Source: Pleurodeles waltl
Taxonomy: Eukaryota; Chordata; Amphibia; Caudata; Salamandridae
Assembly (NCBI RefSeq): GCF_031143425.1
Contig: NC_090444.1
Span: 57,841,533 to 57,905,532, forward strand
DNA length: 64,000 bases
Reading direction: 5' to 3'
Part shown: positions 46,256 through 55,693 of the stretch, piece after piece
How the letters are laid out: each line of letters opens with the position of its first letter
Position numbering within the stretch: the first letter of the stretch is position 1
Translations under genes and position numbers: made by a program
The notes under the pieces: model-generated
Told to the model about the DNA's origin: nothing
Databases searched by the model: none
Seen by the model: only the letters and a program-made list of their open reading frames with translations

Positions 46256-46578
46256 GTGCCGTCATCCACCAGAACCAGGAAAAATCTGTTGCCTGGAGCA
46301 GTCTGGGGATCAATAGACCCAACACAAGTATGTGCTAATGACAAGTGAGGGATCAATTGGGGGCTTTCAGCCTCTGTCCTGTTTTTCCACTGGCCTGACA
46401 GATCACACCAGTCCTACAGAATGCATCTGAGGAAGTCTTGATCATTGGCCAATAGTAGTGGGGAACACACCTTGCAAAGGTCCTGTCCTGGCCCAGGTGT
46501 TCTGTCAGGGGATTTACATGTATCAGCTGCAGCAGAAAGTTACTGTATGATTGGGAAAAAGAAAGGACTATACAGGAG
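46256..46578 (-). pseudogene. Gypsy integrase, zinc finger and first catalytic Asp region (broken)
   Basis: On the minus strand from 46,560: LIHVNPLTEHLGQDRTFARC, then HYYWPMI and FCRTGVICQASGKTGQR give the HHCC zinc finger. After frame problems VGSIDPQTAPGNRFFLVLVD provides the first catalytic Asp. It is cut by the Harbinger on one side and the solo LTR on the other. Confidence 0.8.
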
Positions 46579-46583
46579 GTTGT
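46579..46583. repeat. 5 bp target-site duplication, left copy (solo LTR)
   Basis: GTTGT, repeated exactly at 49,581-49,585 directly outside the LTR. Confidence 0.8.
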
Positions 46584-47883
46584 TGTAGGAAAGTACCATC
46601 TTGCCTGGCATGTTACCCCCATTTTTCACTGTATATATGTTGTTTTAGTTGTATGTGTCACTGGGACCCTGGTAACCCAGGGCCCCAGTGCTCATAAGTG
46701 TGCCTGAATGTGTTACCTGTGTAGTGACTAACTGTCTCACTGAGGCTCTGCTAATCAGAACCTCAGTGGTTATGCTCTCTCATTTCTTTCCAAATTGTCA
46801 CTAACAGGCTAGTGACCATTTTTACCAATTCACATTGGCTTACTGGAACACCCCTATAATTCCCTAGTATATGGTACTGAGGTACCCAGGGTATTGGGGT
46901 TCCAGGAGATCCCTATGGGCTGCAGCATTTATTTTGCCACCCATAGGGAGCTCTGACAATTCTTACACAGGCCTGCCACTGCAGCCTGAGTGAAATAACG
47001 TCCACGTTATTTCACAGCCATTTTACACTGCACTTAAGTAACTTATAAGTCACCTATATGTCTAACCTTTACCTGGTAAAGGTTAGGTGCAAAGTTACTT
47101 AGTGTGAGGGCACCCTGGCACTAGCCAAGGTGCCCCCACATTGTTCAGAGCCAATTCCCTGAACTTTGTGAGTGCGGGGACACCATTACACGCGTGCACT
47201 ACATATAGGTCACTACCTATATGTAGCTTCACAATGGTAACTCCGAATATGGCCATGTAACATGTCTATGATCATGGAATTGCCCCCTCTATGCCATCCT
47301 GGCATAGTTGGCACAATCCCATGATCCCAGTGGTCTGTAGCACAGACCCTGGTACTGCCAAACTGCCCTTCCTGGGGTTTCACTGCAGCTGCTGCTGCTG
47401 CCAACCCCTCAGACAGGCATCTGCCCTCCTGGGATCCAGCCAGGCCTGGCCCAGGATGGCAGAACAAAGAACTTCCTCTGAGAGAGGGTGTGACACCCTC
47501 TCCCTTTGGAAAATGGTGTGAAGGCAGGGGAGGAGTAGCCTCCCCCAGCCTCTGGAAATGCTTTCTTGGGCACAGATGTGCCCAATTCTGCATAAGCCAG
47601 TCTACACCGGTTCAGGGACCCCTTAGCCCCTGCTCTGGCGCGAAACTGGACAAAGGAAAGGGGAGTGACCACTCCCCTGACCTGCACCTCCCCTGAGAGG
47701 TGTCCAGAGCTCCTCCAGTGTGCTCCAGACCTCTGCCATCTTGGAAACAGAGGAGCTGCTGGCACACTGGACTGCTCTGAGTGGCCAGTGCCACCAGGTG
47801 ACGTCAGAGACTCCTGCTGATAGGCTCCTTCAGGTGTTAGTAGCCTATCCTCTCTCCTAAGTAGCCAAACCCTCTTTTCTGGC

Positions 47884-47890
47884 TATTTAG
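47884..47890 (+). promoter_or_regulatory. Candidate TATA-like box of the long LTR
   Basis: TATTTAG is conserved at the same place at 28,344 in copy 2 and altered to TAATTAG in copy 1. Position and conservation suggest the LTR promoter, but no start site is proven. Confidence 0.4.
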
Positions 47891-49334
47891 GGTCTCTGTC
47901 TCTGGGGAAACTTTAGATAACGAATGCAAGAGCTCATCCGAGTTCCTCTGCATCTCCCTCTTCACCTTCTGATAAGGAATCGACTGCTGACCGCGCTGGA
48001 AGCCTGCAAACCTGCAACATAGTAGCAAAGACGACTACTGCAACTCTGTAACGCTGATCCTGCCGCCTTCTCGACTGTTTTCCTGCTTGTGCATGCTGTG
48101 GGGGTAGCCTGCCTCCTCTCTGCACCAGAAGCTCCGAAGAAATCTCCTGTGGGTCGACGGAATCTTCCCCCTGCAACCGCAGGCACCAAAAAGCTGCATT
48201 ACCGGTCCCTTGGGTCTCCTCTCAGCACGACGAGCGAGGTCCCTCGAATCCAGCGACTCTGTCCAAGTGACCCCCACAGTCCAGTGACTCTTCAGCCCAA
48301 GTTTGGTGGAGGTAAGTCCTTGCCTCACCTCGCTGGGCTGCATTGCTAGGAACCGCGACTTTGCAGCTACTCCGGCCCCTGTGCACTTCCGGCGGAAATC
48401 CTTTGTGCACAGCCAAGTCTGGGTCCACGGCACTCTAACCTGCATTGCACGACTTTCTAAGTTGGTCTCCGGCGACGTGGGACTCCTTTGTGCAACTTCG
48501 GTGAGCACCATTTCACGCATCCTCGTAGTGCCTGTTTCTGGCACTTCTCTGGGTGCTACCTGCTTCAGTGAGGGCTCTTTGTCTTGCTCGACGTCCCCTC
48601 TCTCTTCAGGTCCAATTTGCGACCTCCTGGTCCCTCCTGGGCCCCAGCAGCGTCCAAAAACGCCAAACGCACGATTTGCAGCTAGCAAGGCTTGTTGGCG
48701 TTCTTTTGGCGAGAAAACACTTCTGCACGACTCTCCACGGCGAGAAGGATCCGTCCACCAAAGGGGAAGTCTCTAGCCCTTTTTGTTCCTGCAGAAACCT
48801 CAGCTTCTTCTGTCCAGTCAAAGCCTCTTTGCACCCGCAGCTGGCATTTCCTGGGCATCTGCCCATCTCCGACTTGCTTGTGACTTTTGGACTTGGTCCC
48901 CTTGTTACACAGGTACCCTAGATTGGAAATCCACAGTTGTTGCATTGCTGGTTTGTGTCTTTCCTGCATTATTCCTCTAACACGACTTCTTTGTCCTTAG
49001 GGGAACTTTAGTGCACTTTGCACTCACTTTTCAGGGTCTTGGGGAGGGTTATTTTTCCAACTCTCACTATTTTCTAATAGTCCCAGCGACCCTCTACAAG
49101 GTCACATAGGTTTGGGGTCCATACGTCGTTCGCATTCCACTTTTGGAGTATATGGTTTGTGTTGCCCCTATCCCTATGTTTCCCCATTGCATCCTATTGT
49201 AACTATACATTGTTTGCACTGTTTTCTAAGACTGTACTGCATAATTTTTGCTATTGTGTATATATATCTTGTGTATCTTTCCTATCCTCTCACTGAGGGT
49301 ACACTCTAAGATACTTTGGCATATTGTCATAAAA

Positions 49335-49340
49335 AATAAA
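49335..49340 (+). terminator. LTR polyadenylation signal AATAAA
   Basis: Conserved at 29,762 and 10,217 in the other copies, about 240 bp before the LTR end, where an R/U5 boundary is expected. Confidence 0.65.
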
Positions 49341-49580
49341 GTACCTTTATTTTTAGTATAACTGTGTATTGTGTTTTCTTATGATATTGTGCATATGACA
49401 CTAAGTGGTACTGTAGTAGCTTCACACGTCTCCTAGTTCAGCCTAAGCTGCTCTGCTAAGCTACCATTATCTATCAGCCTAAGCTGCTAGACACCCTATA
49501 CACTAATAAGGGATAACTGGGCCTGGTGCAAGGTGCAAGTACCCCTTGGTACTCACTACAAGCCAGTCCAGCCTCCTACA

Positions 49581-49585
49581 GTTGT
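49581..49585. repeat. 5 bp target-site duplication, right copy (solo LTR)
   Basis: GTTGT, identical to 46,579-46,583. Confidence 0.8.
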
Positions 49586-49830
49586 CCTCCCAGTTAATGT
49601 GATGGCTACCAGAGGCATCACCTGCTGCTGTGCAGCCTGTTGCCTCATGCCCTCAAGGCTTAAGCACTCCATCTGAGCCCTATAGATCTCCTCCTTGGTG
49701 GGCCCTCCTTCCACATGTCGTCCAACAAACTCTGGCAGGCCACCAAGGGAGCAATACTCACCTCATGGAGCTCTGGAACCGCCCCCTCAGGTGCCCCACA
49801 TATAGTAACATTTTCCAACATATACACACT
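49586..49830 (-). pseudogene. Gypsy pol, region upstream of the integrase finger (broken)
   Basis: On the minus strand the DNA reads EEIYRAQMECLSLEGMRQQA in one frame and then joins, across the solo LTR, to the sequence before the HHCC finger. This resembles the short helical region that precedes the finger in Ty3 integrases. The upstream limit is not clear. Confidence 0.5.
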
Positions 49831-50859
49831 CTCTCTCTCATGTAAAAACCCTCTCTGCAATCATGCATGCAACATCACTTTGAAAGCATTTTTACAGTTG
49901 CCACCATAGGTCCTAAGTGTGCTCTATTTTTTATTACCATGATTGTGAAAGCAAAAAAAAAAGGCAGTGCCAGGGGTCGCAAGGGAAAAATGAGGACTCG
50001 CAGCTGTGACACCCAGTCACCCGTATATCACATCCATGTTCTGCCAGAGTGTAGGGTGTGTGCGTTCTCTGATGCATCGGTTTTTTGTATTGGAAGCACA
50101 TATGCAAAGTTCGAAAAATGAGAAGAGATGAAAAAAGTTCTCCTTGTTACAACTGCTTTGAGGAGACATTAGACCTTTATGAAACTTCCTCTCTACCAGT
50201 GTTTATAAATCGGTATTTGTGTCCAAACCCATTTGTGCCGGGAGTTGCAAGGGCCAACTCCATGCTGTATGGTCAAAGGACCCATTGCAGTAATCTTGTG
50301 CTGCTCTGAGCATCAGTTCATCGTTTCTGACACTCTCAATAAACTTTCCTACAGTGGACTCCAATAGAGGATTATTTGCAACATCAACACATGTATCTTA
50401 CTGTCCTTATAATTAGATTCATCAGTAAACTTAAATGTTGTATATATAATCACTTGAGGCAGTTCTACAGTTAGGTCCCTTAGTCTAAAATCTATGTTGT
50501 CTCTAACAAAATGAGGAAAAACTGAAGAAGACCGGTTTGTCAAGGTTGTGACTTTGTAATACTTTAGCTTGTGACAGGGATGGTTTTACAGTATTCTTGG
50601 CTGGCACCCAGGATGCCTTTTGCAGCGTCATCCTCCCTCCCCCTGCTCCTGTGTTATCCTATTAATCCCAGTCACAGGAGAAGCAGGGGTTCAGATATTG
50701 CTGTTGACGTCACGATGAAGACTACAGGCGCCATCTTGCTTCTTGCCGACCTCCTTGGGCTTGTGTGGTGCTCCTAGTGGAGGGACGGCTCTATCCTGGA
50801 GGGAAGCGCATATGGATAGGGCCTTAAGACTTGTCAGCATCTGATTTCAAAATACATCT
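49831..50859. other. Unassigned DNA between Gypsy and LINE
   Basis: No gene is recognised. The part 50,690-50,830 (GACGTCACGATGAAGACTAC and GGCGCCATCTTGC) has the look of a retroelement 5' leader, but it does not match the monomers of the second LINE copy. Confidence 0.4.
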
Positions 50860-53800
50860 GACGGGTCGCGGTTGTGTCTCTTTCTGGAAATTCACCTCAG
50901 TAGACCTGATGGGGCTACAAATTACGTTCCAACAGGACTTTACCATAACATTTGGCAATATTTACGCCCGCTCGGTTTCGCGAGGGGCTGAGTCACCAGT
51001 CTTAAAACAGCTCCTTGATTTTCTAGATGCCCTGCAATCAACCTCTTACTTAATAATAGCAGGGGATGTAAACTGCACCTTTGAACCTTCTGCGATACTA
51101 ACTGGTCTCACAGAGGATGAAGATGAAACATGGGGGATTGCCCAGTTGACTGGCGTCAATAACTGTGTTAACTCCCATGTAGCTATCCAACTGGCATCCC
51201 TTTGTCTGAAACATGGTCTCAGGGCATGCAATGGCCGTATGCCCTCTGACCTGGATACTGCACCCACCTTCAAACGTGGCCCAATTACAAGCGTAATCGA
51301 TTACTTCCTAGTGGACGTGAGACTGTGGCCCTTTCTGGATGATATGAAGGTGGACGTCAGAATTGAAAGTGACCATCATCCCTTGCTACTTTCTATGTCA
51401 GGCGATGTGTTTGGTAGGACTTCAAACAAACAAACTACCCTGGTCCCTATTTCTACCATGAACATCACATCCACAAAGGTCAGGTGGCCAAAGGTCCAGT
51501 CAAACCCTTACCTGCTACGTGAGATTTATCAGGCCTTTGTAGATATCCTAGCCCCATACAGAGATCACGACTCCAATGATATCCCCTTCCTAACCATACA
51601 TGAAAACATGATCACAAGATTACAACGTATATTCTATAGGAAGGTTGGGGCAAGACATCAAGGAGCTACCTCTAACATATGGTTTGATGAGTCCTGTCAT
51701 GTGGCCAAGAAAGGACTCAAAGGTGCCCTCTTGAATGGATCCCATGGGGAAATATTATTAGCTAGACGCTCTTACAAAGAATCTATCACCCGAGCAAAAA
51801 AAACCTGGGAAGACACAACTTGGCAGAGTTTAGTGGATGCTACTCAATCTAACAATAATAAATTGTTTTGGGAATTGTTAGGCAAACGAGAGAAAGAGGG
51901 TAGGATCGGTGTGAGAAGCCACATACAGCCAGAGAAATGGGTCGACCATTTCTCTGGCTTATACAGGGAAATTGAAACTCCCACAACCTTAATTACAGGG
52001 GAAGCAGGTCAAGATTTTCCATCTACCCCTGACGAGTATTGTGGCCCAGTTCCTCTTGTAGGGGGAACACAGGGTCTTAAGATCCACATCTCCTTTACCA
52101 TTAAAGAAACAGCCAATGCTATTGGTTCCTTAAAACTTGGGAAAGCCCCAGGTCCAGACAAAATTCCGGGGGATCTCTATTCATCAGAACCAATAGTTTG
52201 GACTTGGTATATTAATACACTGTCTAATAAAATTGCCGAAGGGGGGCAGATTCCCATGACATGGAAGGGAGCAGAAATTATCCCCATCCACAAAAAGGGT
52301 GACGCAAACCTTCCGACAAATTACAGACCAATCAGTTTAATTGACAACATCCCAAAAATATTTGCCAAACAACTCCTAGGTAGATTAACCAATTGGGCCA
52401 AAGACCAGAATATTCTTTCCCCTCTTCAAGCTGGATTTCGTTCAAAGACCAGTACAGTGGACCAGGTTTTTAGACTGGCCATTCTGTACTGGAAGTACAC
52501 AGCCCTTGCCAAACAACCACTATACATTGCCTTTGTCGACTTGAGATCAGCATTTGACCTGGTCCCGAGGGAAAAGTTGTGGGAAGTGTTAAAAAAAATA
52601 GGGACTCCGTTCAATCTAATCCAACTTCTAAAGCGGTTACTTGAGGATACATACGCGCAGGTGAGATGGGGGAACCTAGGCGAATTAACGGACAAAATCC
52701 CCATAAATAGGGGTGTTCGCCAGGGTTGCGTATTAGCACCATTTTTATTTTCTATTTTTATTAACGAGGTTGTACAGATTTTAATGACGTGCCAGAATGA
52801 TGCCCCCACCCTATGCGCTCAAAAAATTCCAATCCTTCTCTTTGCCGATGACTCTCTCCTTATTTCTAAATCTCCCATGGGCCTCCAAACTCTTATCAAT
52901 AGATTTAACTCCTTCTGTTGCGACTACGGCCTAGAGCTAAACCATAAAAAGACTAAGCTAATGGCGTTCCGCTCAGGAGTGCGGAAGAAATGCACTATCC
53001 TTTTAGAAGGGAACCTCTTGGATAAAGTATCTTCCATTGATTACCTGGGTGTAAGGATTGCTGATAATTTAAATTGGGGAGAACAGATCAATAAAAGTGT
53101 GGGTCGTTTGCAGCATGGCGCGGCTTCAATCCTGCGCTTTTACAGGGGCACGACAGCAAAAACTGTCTCCCCGGCAATTAAGATCTATATCGCTAGAGCA
53201 CAGGGCGCTGCCGCATACGGAGCAGAGGTCTGGGGTTTTTCTGACTGTAACAGGCTCACTATTAGTGAGAATAATTTTGCGAGGTCACTGTGTGCTTGTC
53301 CTTCTAGTACTCCACTGTCACCTCTGTTCTTAGACTTAGGCCTGAGACGCATAGCCGATCTAATCACCTTAAGACCATTATTATATTGGATACGACTATG
53401 GACTAACCCCGAACTAGACGTTTACAAGACCTCACTCCACGATCTGCTAATGTGCCCCAATTCAACTTCTATTCCCTGGGTTAAACATGTATCCAGTTGG
53501 TTTAACAAACTCGGCCTCAGCCACTTTTGGGAGGAACCCCATAAACTAGAAAAGGCTCATTCTATTGCGCTAAAACGCATATATTGGTCCTATGTACACA
53601 ATGACCTTATTACTCATAGAACTCATGGCACTTTAACAAATCATTTTACAGATTTTAAATGGTATCCACAATTTGAACCCTACCTAGACAATATTCCTGA
53701 CATCCTTGGTAAAAGCTTATATGCCAGATTCCGTTTTGGGTCACTGCCACTGAAGGCATTGATGTGCAGATGGGGCACAAAAACAGATACAAGTACATGC

Positions 53801-54037
53801 CCAGCCTGTGACGCAAAATCAGAAACGGTTGAGCACTTTATGTTTTTTTGCCCTGCTTACTCTCTTCCCAGGTCTAAGTGGATTTGTCATATCTGCCGCG
53901 ATATGGGGATAAGAGATTGTGCCTCTGCTTTGAGGATTTTAAAAAGCCACCATTCCACGGTTTTAATACTTGCTGTCAGTAAATATTTATTAGTAGCATG
54001 GCGAATACGAAATTCCATTGTAAAGTCTGTGTCTTAA
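50831..54037 (+). CDS. LINE ORF2 protein: APE endonuclease (partial) and reverse transcriptase
   Basis: A 1,068-codon uninterrupted frame. The first 15-25 codons come from flanking DNA; LINE homology begins near VDLMGLQI. Endonuclease motifs: NIYAR, IIAGDVNCTF and SDHHPLLLS. RT motifs: KAPGPDKIPG, NYRPISLIDNIPK, LSPLQAGFRSK, AFVDLRSAFDLVPR, GVRQGCVLAPFLF and LLFADDSLLISK (catalytic Asp-Asp). A C-terminal CPACDAKSETVEHFMFFCPAY knuckle follows. No RNase H is seen. Without the N-terminal catalytic part of the endonuclease it could not nick DNA itself, although RT looks whole. The sister copy carries many frameshifts, so this one is younger or luckier. Confidence 0.9.
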   Translation: MSASDFKIHLTGRGCVSFWKFTSVDLMGLQITFQQDFTITFGNIYARSVSRGAESPVLKQLLDFLDALQSTSYLIIAGDVNCTFEPSAILTGLTEDEDETWGIAQLTGVNNCVNSHVAIQLASLCLKHGLRACNGRMPSDLDTAPTFKRGPITSVIDYFLVDVRLWPFLDDMKVDVRIESDHHPLLLSMSGDVFGRTSNKQTTLVPISTMNITSTKVRWPKVQSNPYLLREIYQAFVDILAPYRDHDSNDIPFLTIHENMITRLQRIFYRKVGARHQGATSNIWFDESCHVAKKGLKGALLNGSHGEILLARRSYKESITRAKKTWEDTTWQSLVDATQSNNNKLFWELLGKREKEGRIGVRSHIQPEKWVDHFSGLYREIETPTTLITGEAGQDFPSTPDEYCGPVPLVGGTQGLKIHISFTIKETANAIGSLKLGKAPGPDKIPGDLYSSEPIVWTWYINTLSNKIAEGGQIPMTWKGAEIIPIHKKGDANLPTNYRPISLIDNIPKIFAKQLLGRLTNWAKDQNILSPLQAGFRSKTSTVDQVFRLAILYWKYTALAKQPLYIAFVDLRSAFDLVPREKLWEVLKKIGTPFNLIQLLKRLLEDTYAQVRWGNLGELTDKIPINRGVRQGCVLAPFLFSIFINEVVQILMTCQNDAPTLCAQKIPILLFADDSLLISKSPMGLQTLINRFNSFCCDYGLELNHKKTKLMAFRSGVRKKCTILLEGNLLDKVSSIDYLGVRIADNLNWGEQINKSVGRLQHGAASILRFYRGTTAKTVSPAIKIYIARAQGAAAYGAEVWGFSDCNRLTISENNFARSLCACPSSTPLSPLFLDLGLRRIADLITLRPLLYWIRLWTNPELDVYKTSLHDLLMCPNSTSIPWVKHVSSWFNKLGLSHFWEEPHKLEKAHSIALKRIYWSYVHNDLITHRTHGTLTNHFTDFKWYPQFEPYLDNIPDILGKSLYARFRFGSLPLKALMCRWGTKTDTSTCPACDAKSETVEHFMFFCPAYSLPRSKWICHICRDMGIRDCASALRILKSHHSTVLILAVSKYLLVAWRIRNSIVKSVS

Positions 54038-54291
54038 ATTAGAGCCTTATTTTTATTCTTCACTCTCTTACCTTACAAGGATTATAGGAAAGGGGCCGAA
54101 ATTGTATTATGTGTACTATGTGTACTGAGAATCCTTCTAATCATAGTATGTTTAGTAACCTATGTTCCACAATTTCTATTCATGTTTTATAAAATTTTTA
54201 CTATTACTGGTTTTATCCTTATTTATTGTTATTGTATTTTCGCTTTGATGATTGACTGATCGAATAAAGCATGTGTCAAACAAACAAACAA
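50860..54291 (+). mobile_element. APE-type LINE, copy 1 (5'-truncated, ORF2 intact)
   Basis: Same family as 55,363-61,262, in opposite orientation. It lacks ORF1 and the first roughly 130 codons of the endonuclease. The 3' end has AATAAA at 54,263-54,268 and a (CAAA)n tail at about 54,277-54,291. No clear target duplication was found. The RT lineage could not be named with confidence. Confidence 0.85.
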
Positions 54292-55349
54292 GTAAATAGC
54301 ATTGTATTGTTTAAGACACACAGTGCAGCGTCAGCCAAGTCTGCATAAAAGCCCAGAATGGAATAAGGGAGATCATACCTGCGACTGGTACGTTCCTGTA
54401 GTGCTGTTAGCAGGCTGGAGACCTTCCATCTCCTTCTGGGGGTCACCACTGCAGTTTAGAGCCTTATTCAGCCGGTGGTCATCTGTCAGGGTAATAAGTT
54501 CTGGTCATGTTCTCTTTTATGTTAGCATGTCTTATTAATTGTGCTATAATGTTGCTATTTTAGGTTTGTGCATCTTCTAGGATGATCAACATATCTTCTG
54601 CTGATATGTGTGTGGTATTTCTTTGGGGTGCATTGTTTCCAATGTACAGAGTATGTAAATTTTACTAGAAAATGCCCAACATCCTAAGATTCCAATCACC
54701 ATTATAAAACAGAATGTTAAAGAATGAAGAATCCTCCCCCAGTTCAAAAAAAGTTTCTTCTTTTTCTAATTTTCATTGAGAAAAAAGTACAAAGAGAAAT
54801 AAACGAATAGAATGAAAATAGCATTGCATCAATCTAAATTCCATGATTCATCATAAATGCATAATAAAACATTCACTATTAAAAAAAAGCACATAGCTTG
54901 AAGGATCCATAGATATCATGAAAAAAGTACAGCAAGGTACGGGATAGAAAAACCGAACATACACATTTATGTTTAGAATAAATAGAAGGTTAAACCTGGA
55001 CTACAATCCATTTACCCAATTCATCACCTGTGACCAACCTCTACCTTGCCATCTCAGAGGGAATAGTTTGAATGTGATCAGTTTCCCCAGCAATGAAGCT
55101 TCTTGGGAGTACAGAGTAGAGTAAACCCTGTCTTATAGAATGTTTACTGATGGGCCTAATTCCGAGTATGCAAGAAGGAAGGATATGGCTGCCACTATGT
55201 AATAAGCATTGGCAAAGCCAAAAGAGTTCTGGCTTTGTCCAATGGTTTGTTATTTATTAGTGCAAGCATATGCCACAAACACATTCACAACTTAATTGTG
55301 ATAGCCAAATTCCTCCAATAAGCAGCTAAATACAAAAATGAATTAAATA
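54292..55349. other. Intergenic DNA between two LINE 3' ends
   Basis: AT-rich. The two LINEs point their 3' ends at this 1.06 kb. No gene is recognised. Confidence 0.5.
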
Positions 55350-55362
55350 CCCTTTGCCTATT
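55350..55362. repeat. 13 bp target-site duplication, left copy (LINE copy 2)
   Basis: CCCTTTGCCTATT, repeated exactly at 61,263-61,275. Confidence 0.9.
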
Positions 55363-55693
55363 CAAGTTCAAGCAAGCTTTATTCGGTCTAAATAACCATC
55401 AAATCAATAACTTACAACAATAAAATCATGATCTATACATAATAAATATATAACAACAAAATTAAAAAGTAGGTGATAAGAATAAGATAAGAATACTGTA
55501 AAATGAGGAATCTGCGAGTGTACAAGGAGAAAAAATTTAGATAAATCTTCACATATGTACCCCGGCCTATAAATAAAAAGGAAATGTCAAAGATCCTTTT
55601 GTTGACTGCTTTTAACTTCCTCATCGGTAATTTATGGGAAATTCAATTAATAAAACAATTGAGTAGAATAAGGTAAAATCAGGGAACAAATAA

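Larger units (their letters stand above)
46584..49580 (+). mobile_element. Solo long LTR, 2,997 bp
   Basis: Begins TGTAGGAAAGTACC and ends AGCCTCCTACA, flanked by a perfect 5 bp duplication (GTTGT). It lies alone inside Gypsy integrase, so the element was lost by LTR-LTR recombination. No conserved ORF is present. Landmarks shared with the copies at 7764 and 27,177 are the CAGTCTACACCGGTTCAGGG block near 47,600, a TATTTAG box at 47,884-47,890, a splice-donor-like GTAAGT at 48,312 and AATAAA at 49,335. At nearly 3 kb it is very long for an LTR. The parent family (Gypsy or ERV) cannot be told from the LTR alone. Confidence 0.9.
30797..49830 (-). mobile_element. Ty3/Gypsy retrotransposon, Gmr1-like domain order, multiply interrupted
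   Basis: On the minus strand the surviving pieces run: integrase upstream region (about 49,830-49,586), integrase HHCC finger and start of the catalytic core (46,579-46,256), rest of the integrase core and C-terminus (33,376-about 32,660), RT and RNase H (about 32,640-31,250), then LTR (31,200 down). Integrase lies upstream of RT, the Ty1/copia-like order known from Gmr1-type Gypsy elements. The integrase is split by a Harbinger (about 33,379-46,252) and a solo LTR (46,584-49,580). All coding pieces carry stops or frameshifts. Confidence 0.75.

Noticed and set aside
48035..48776. Overlapping frames up to 217 codons in the solo LTR
   Set aside because: Not conserved as open frames in the LTR copies at 7764 and 27,177.
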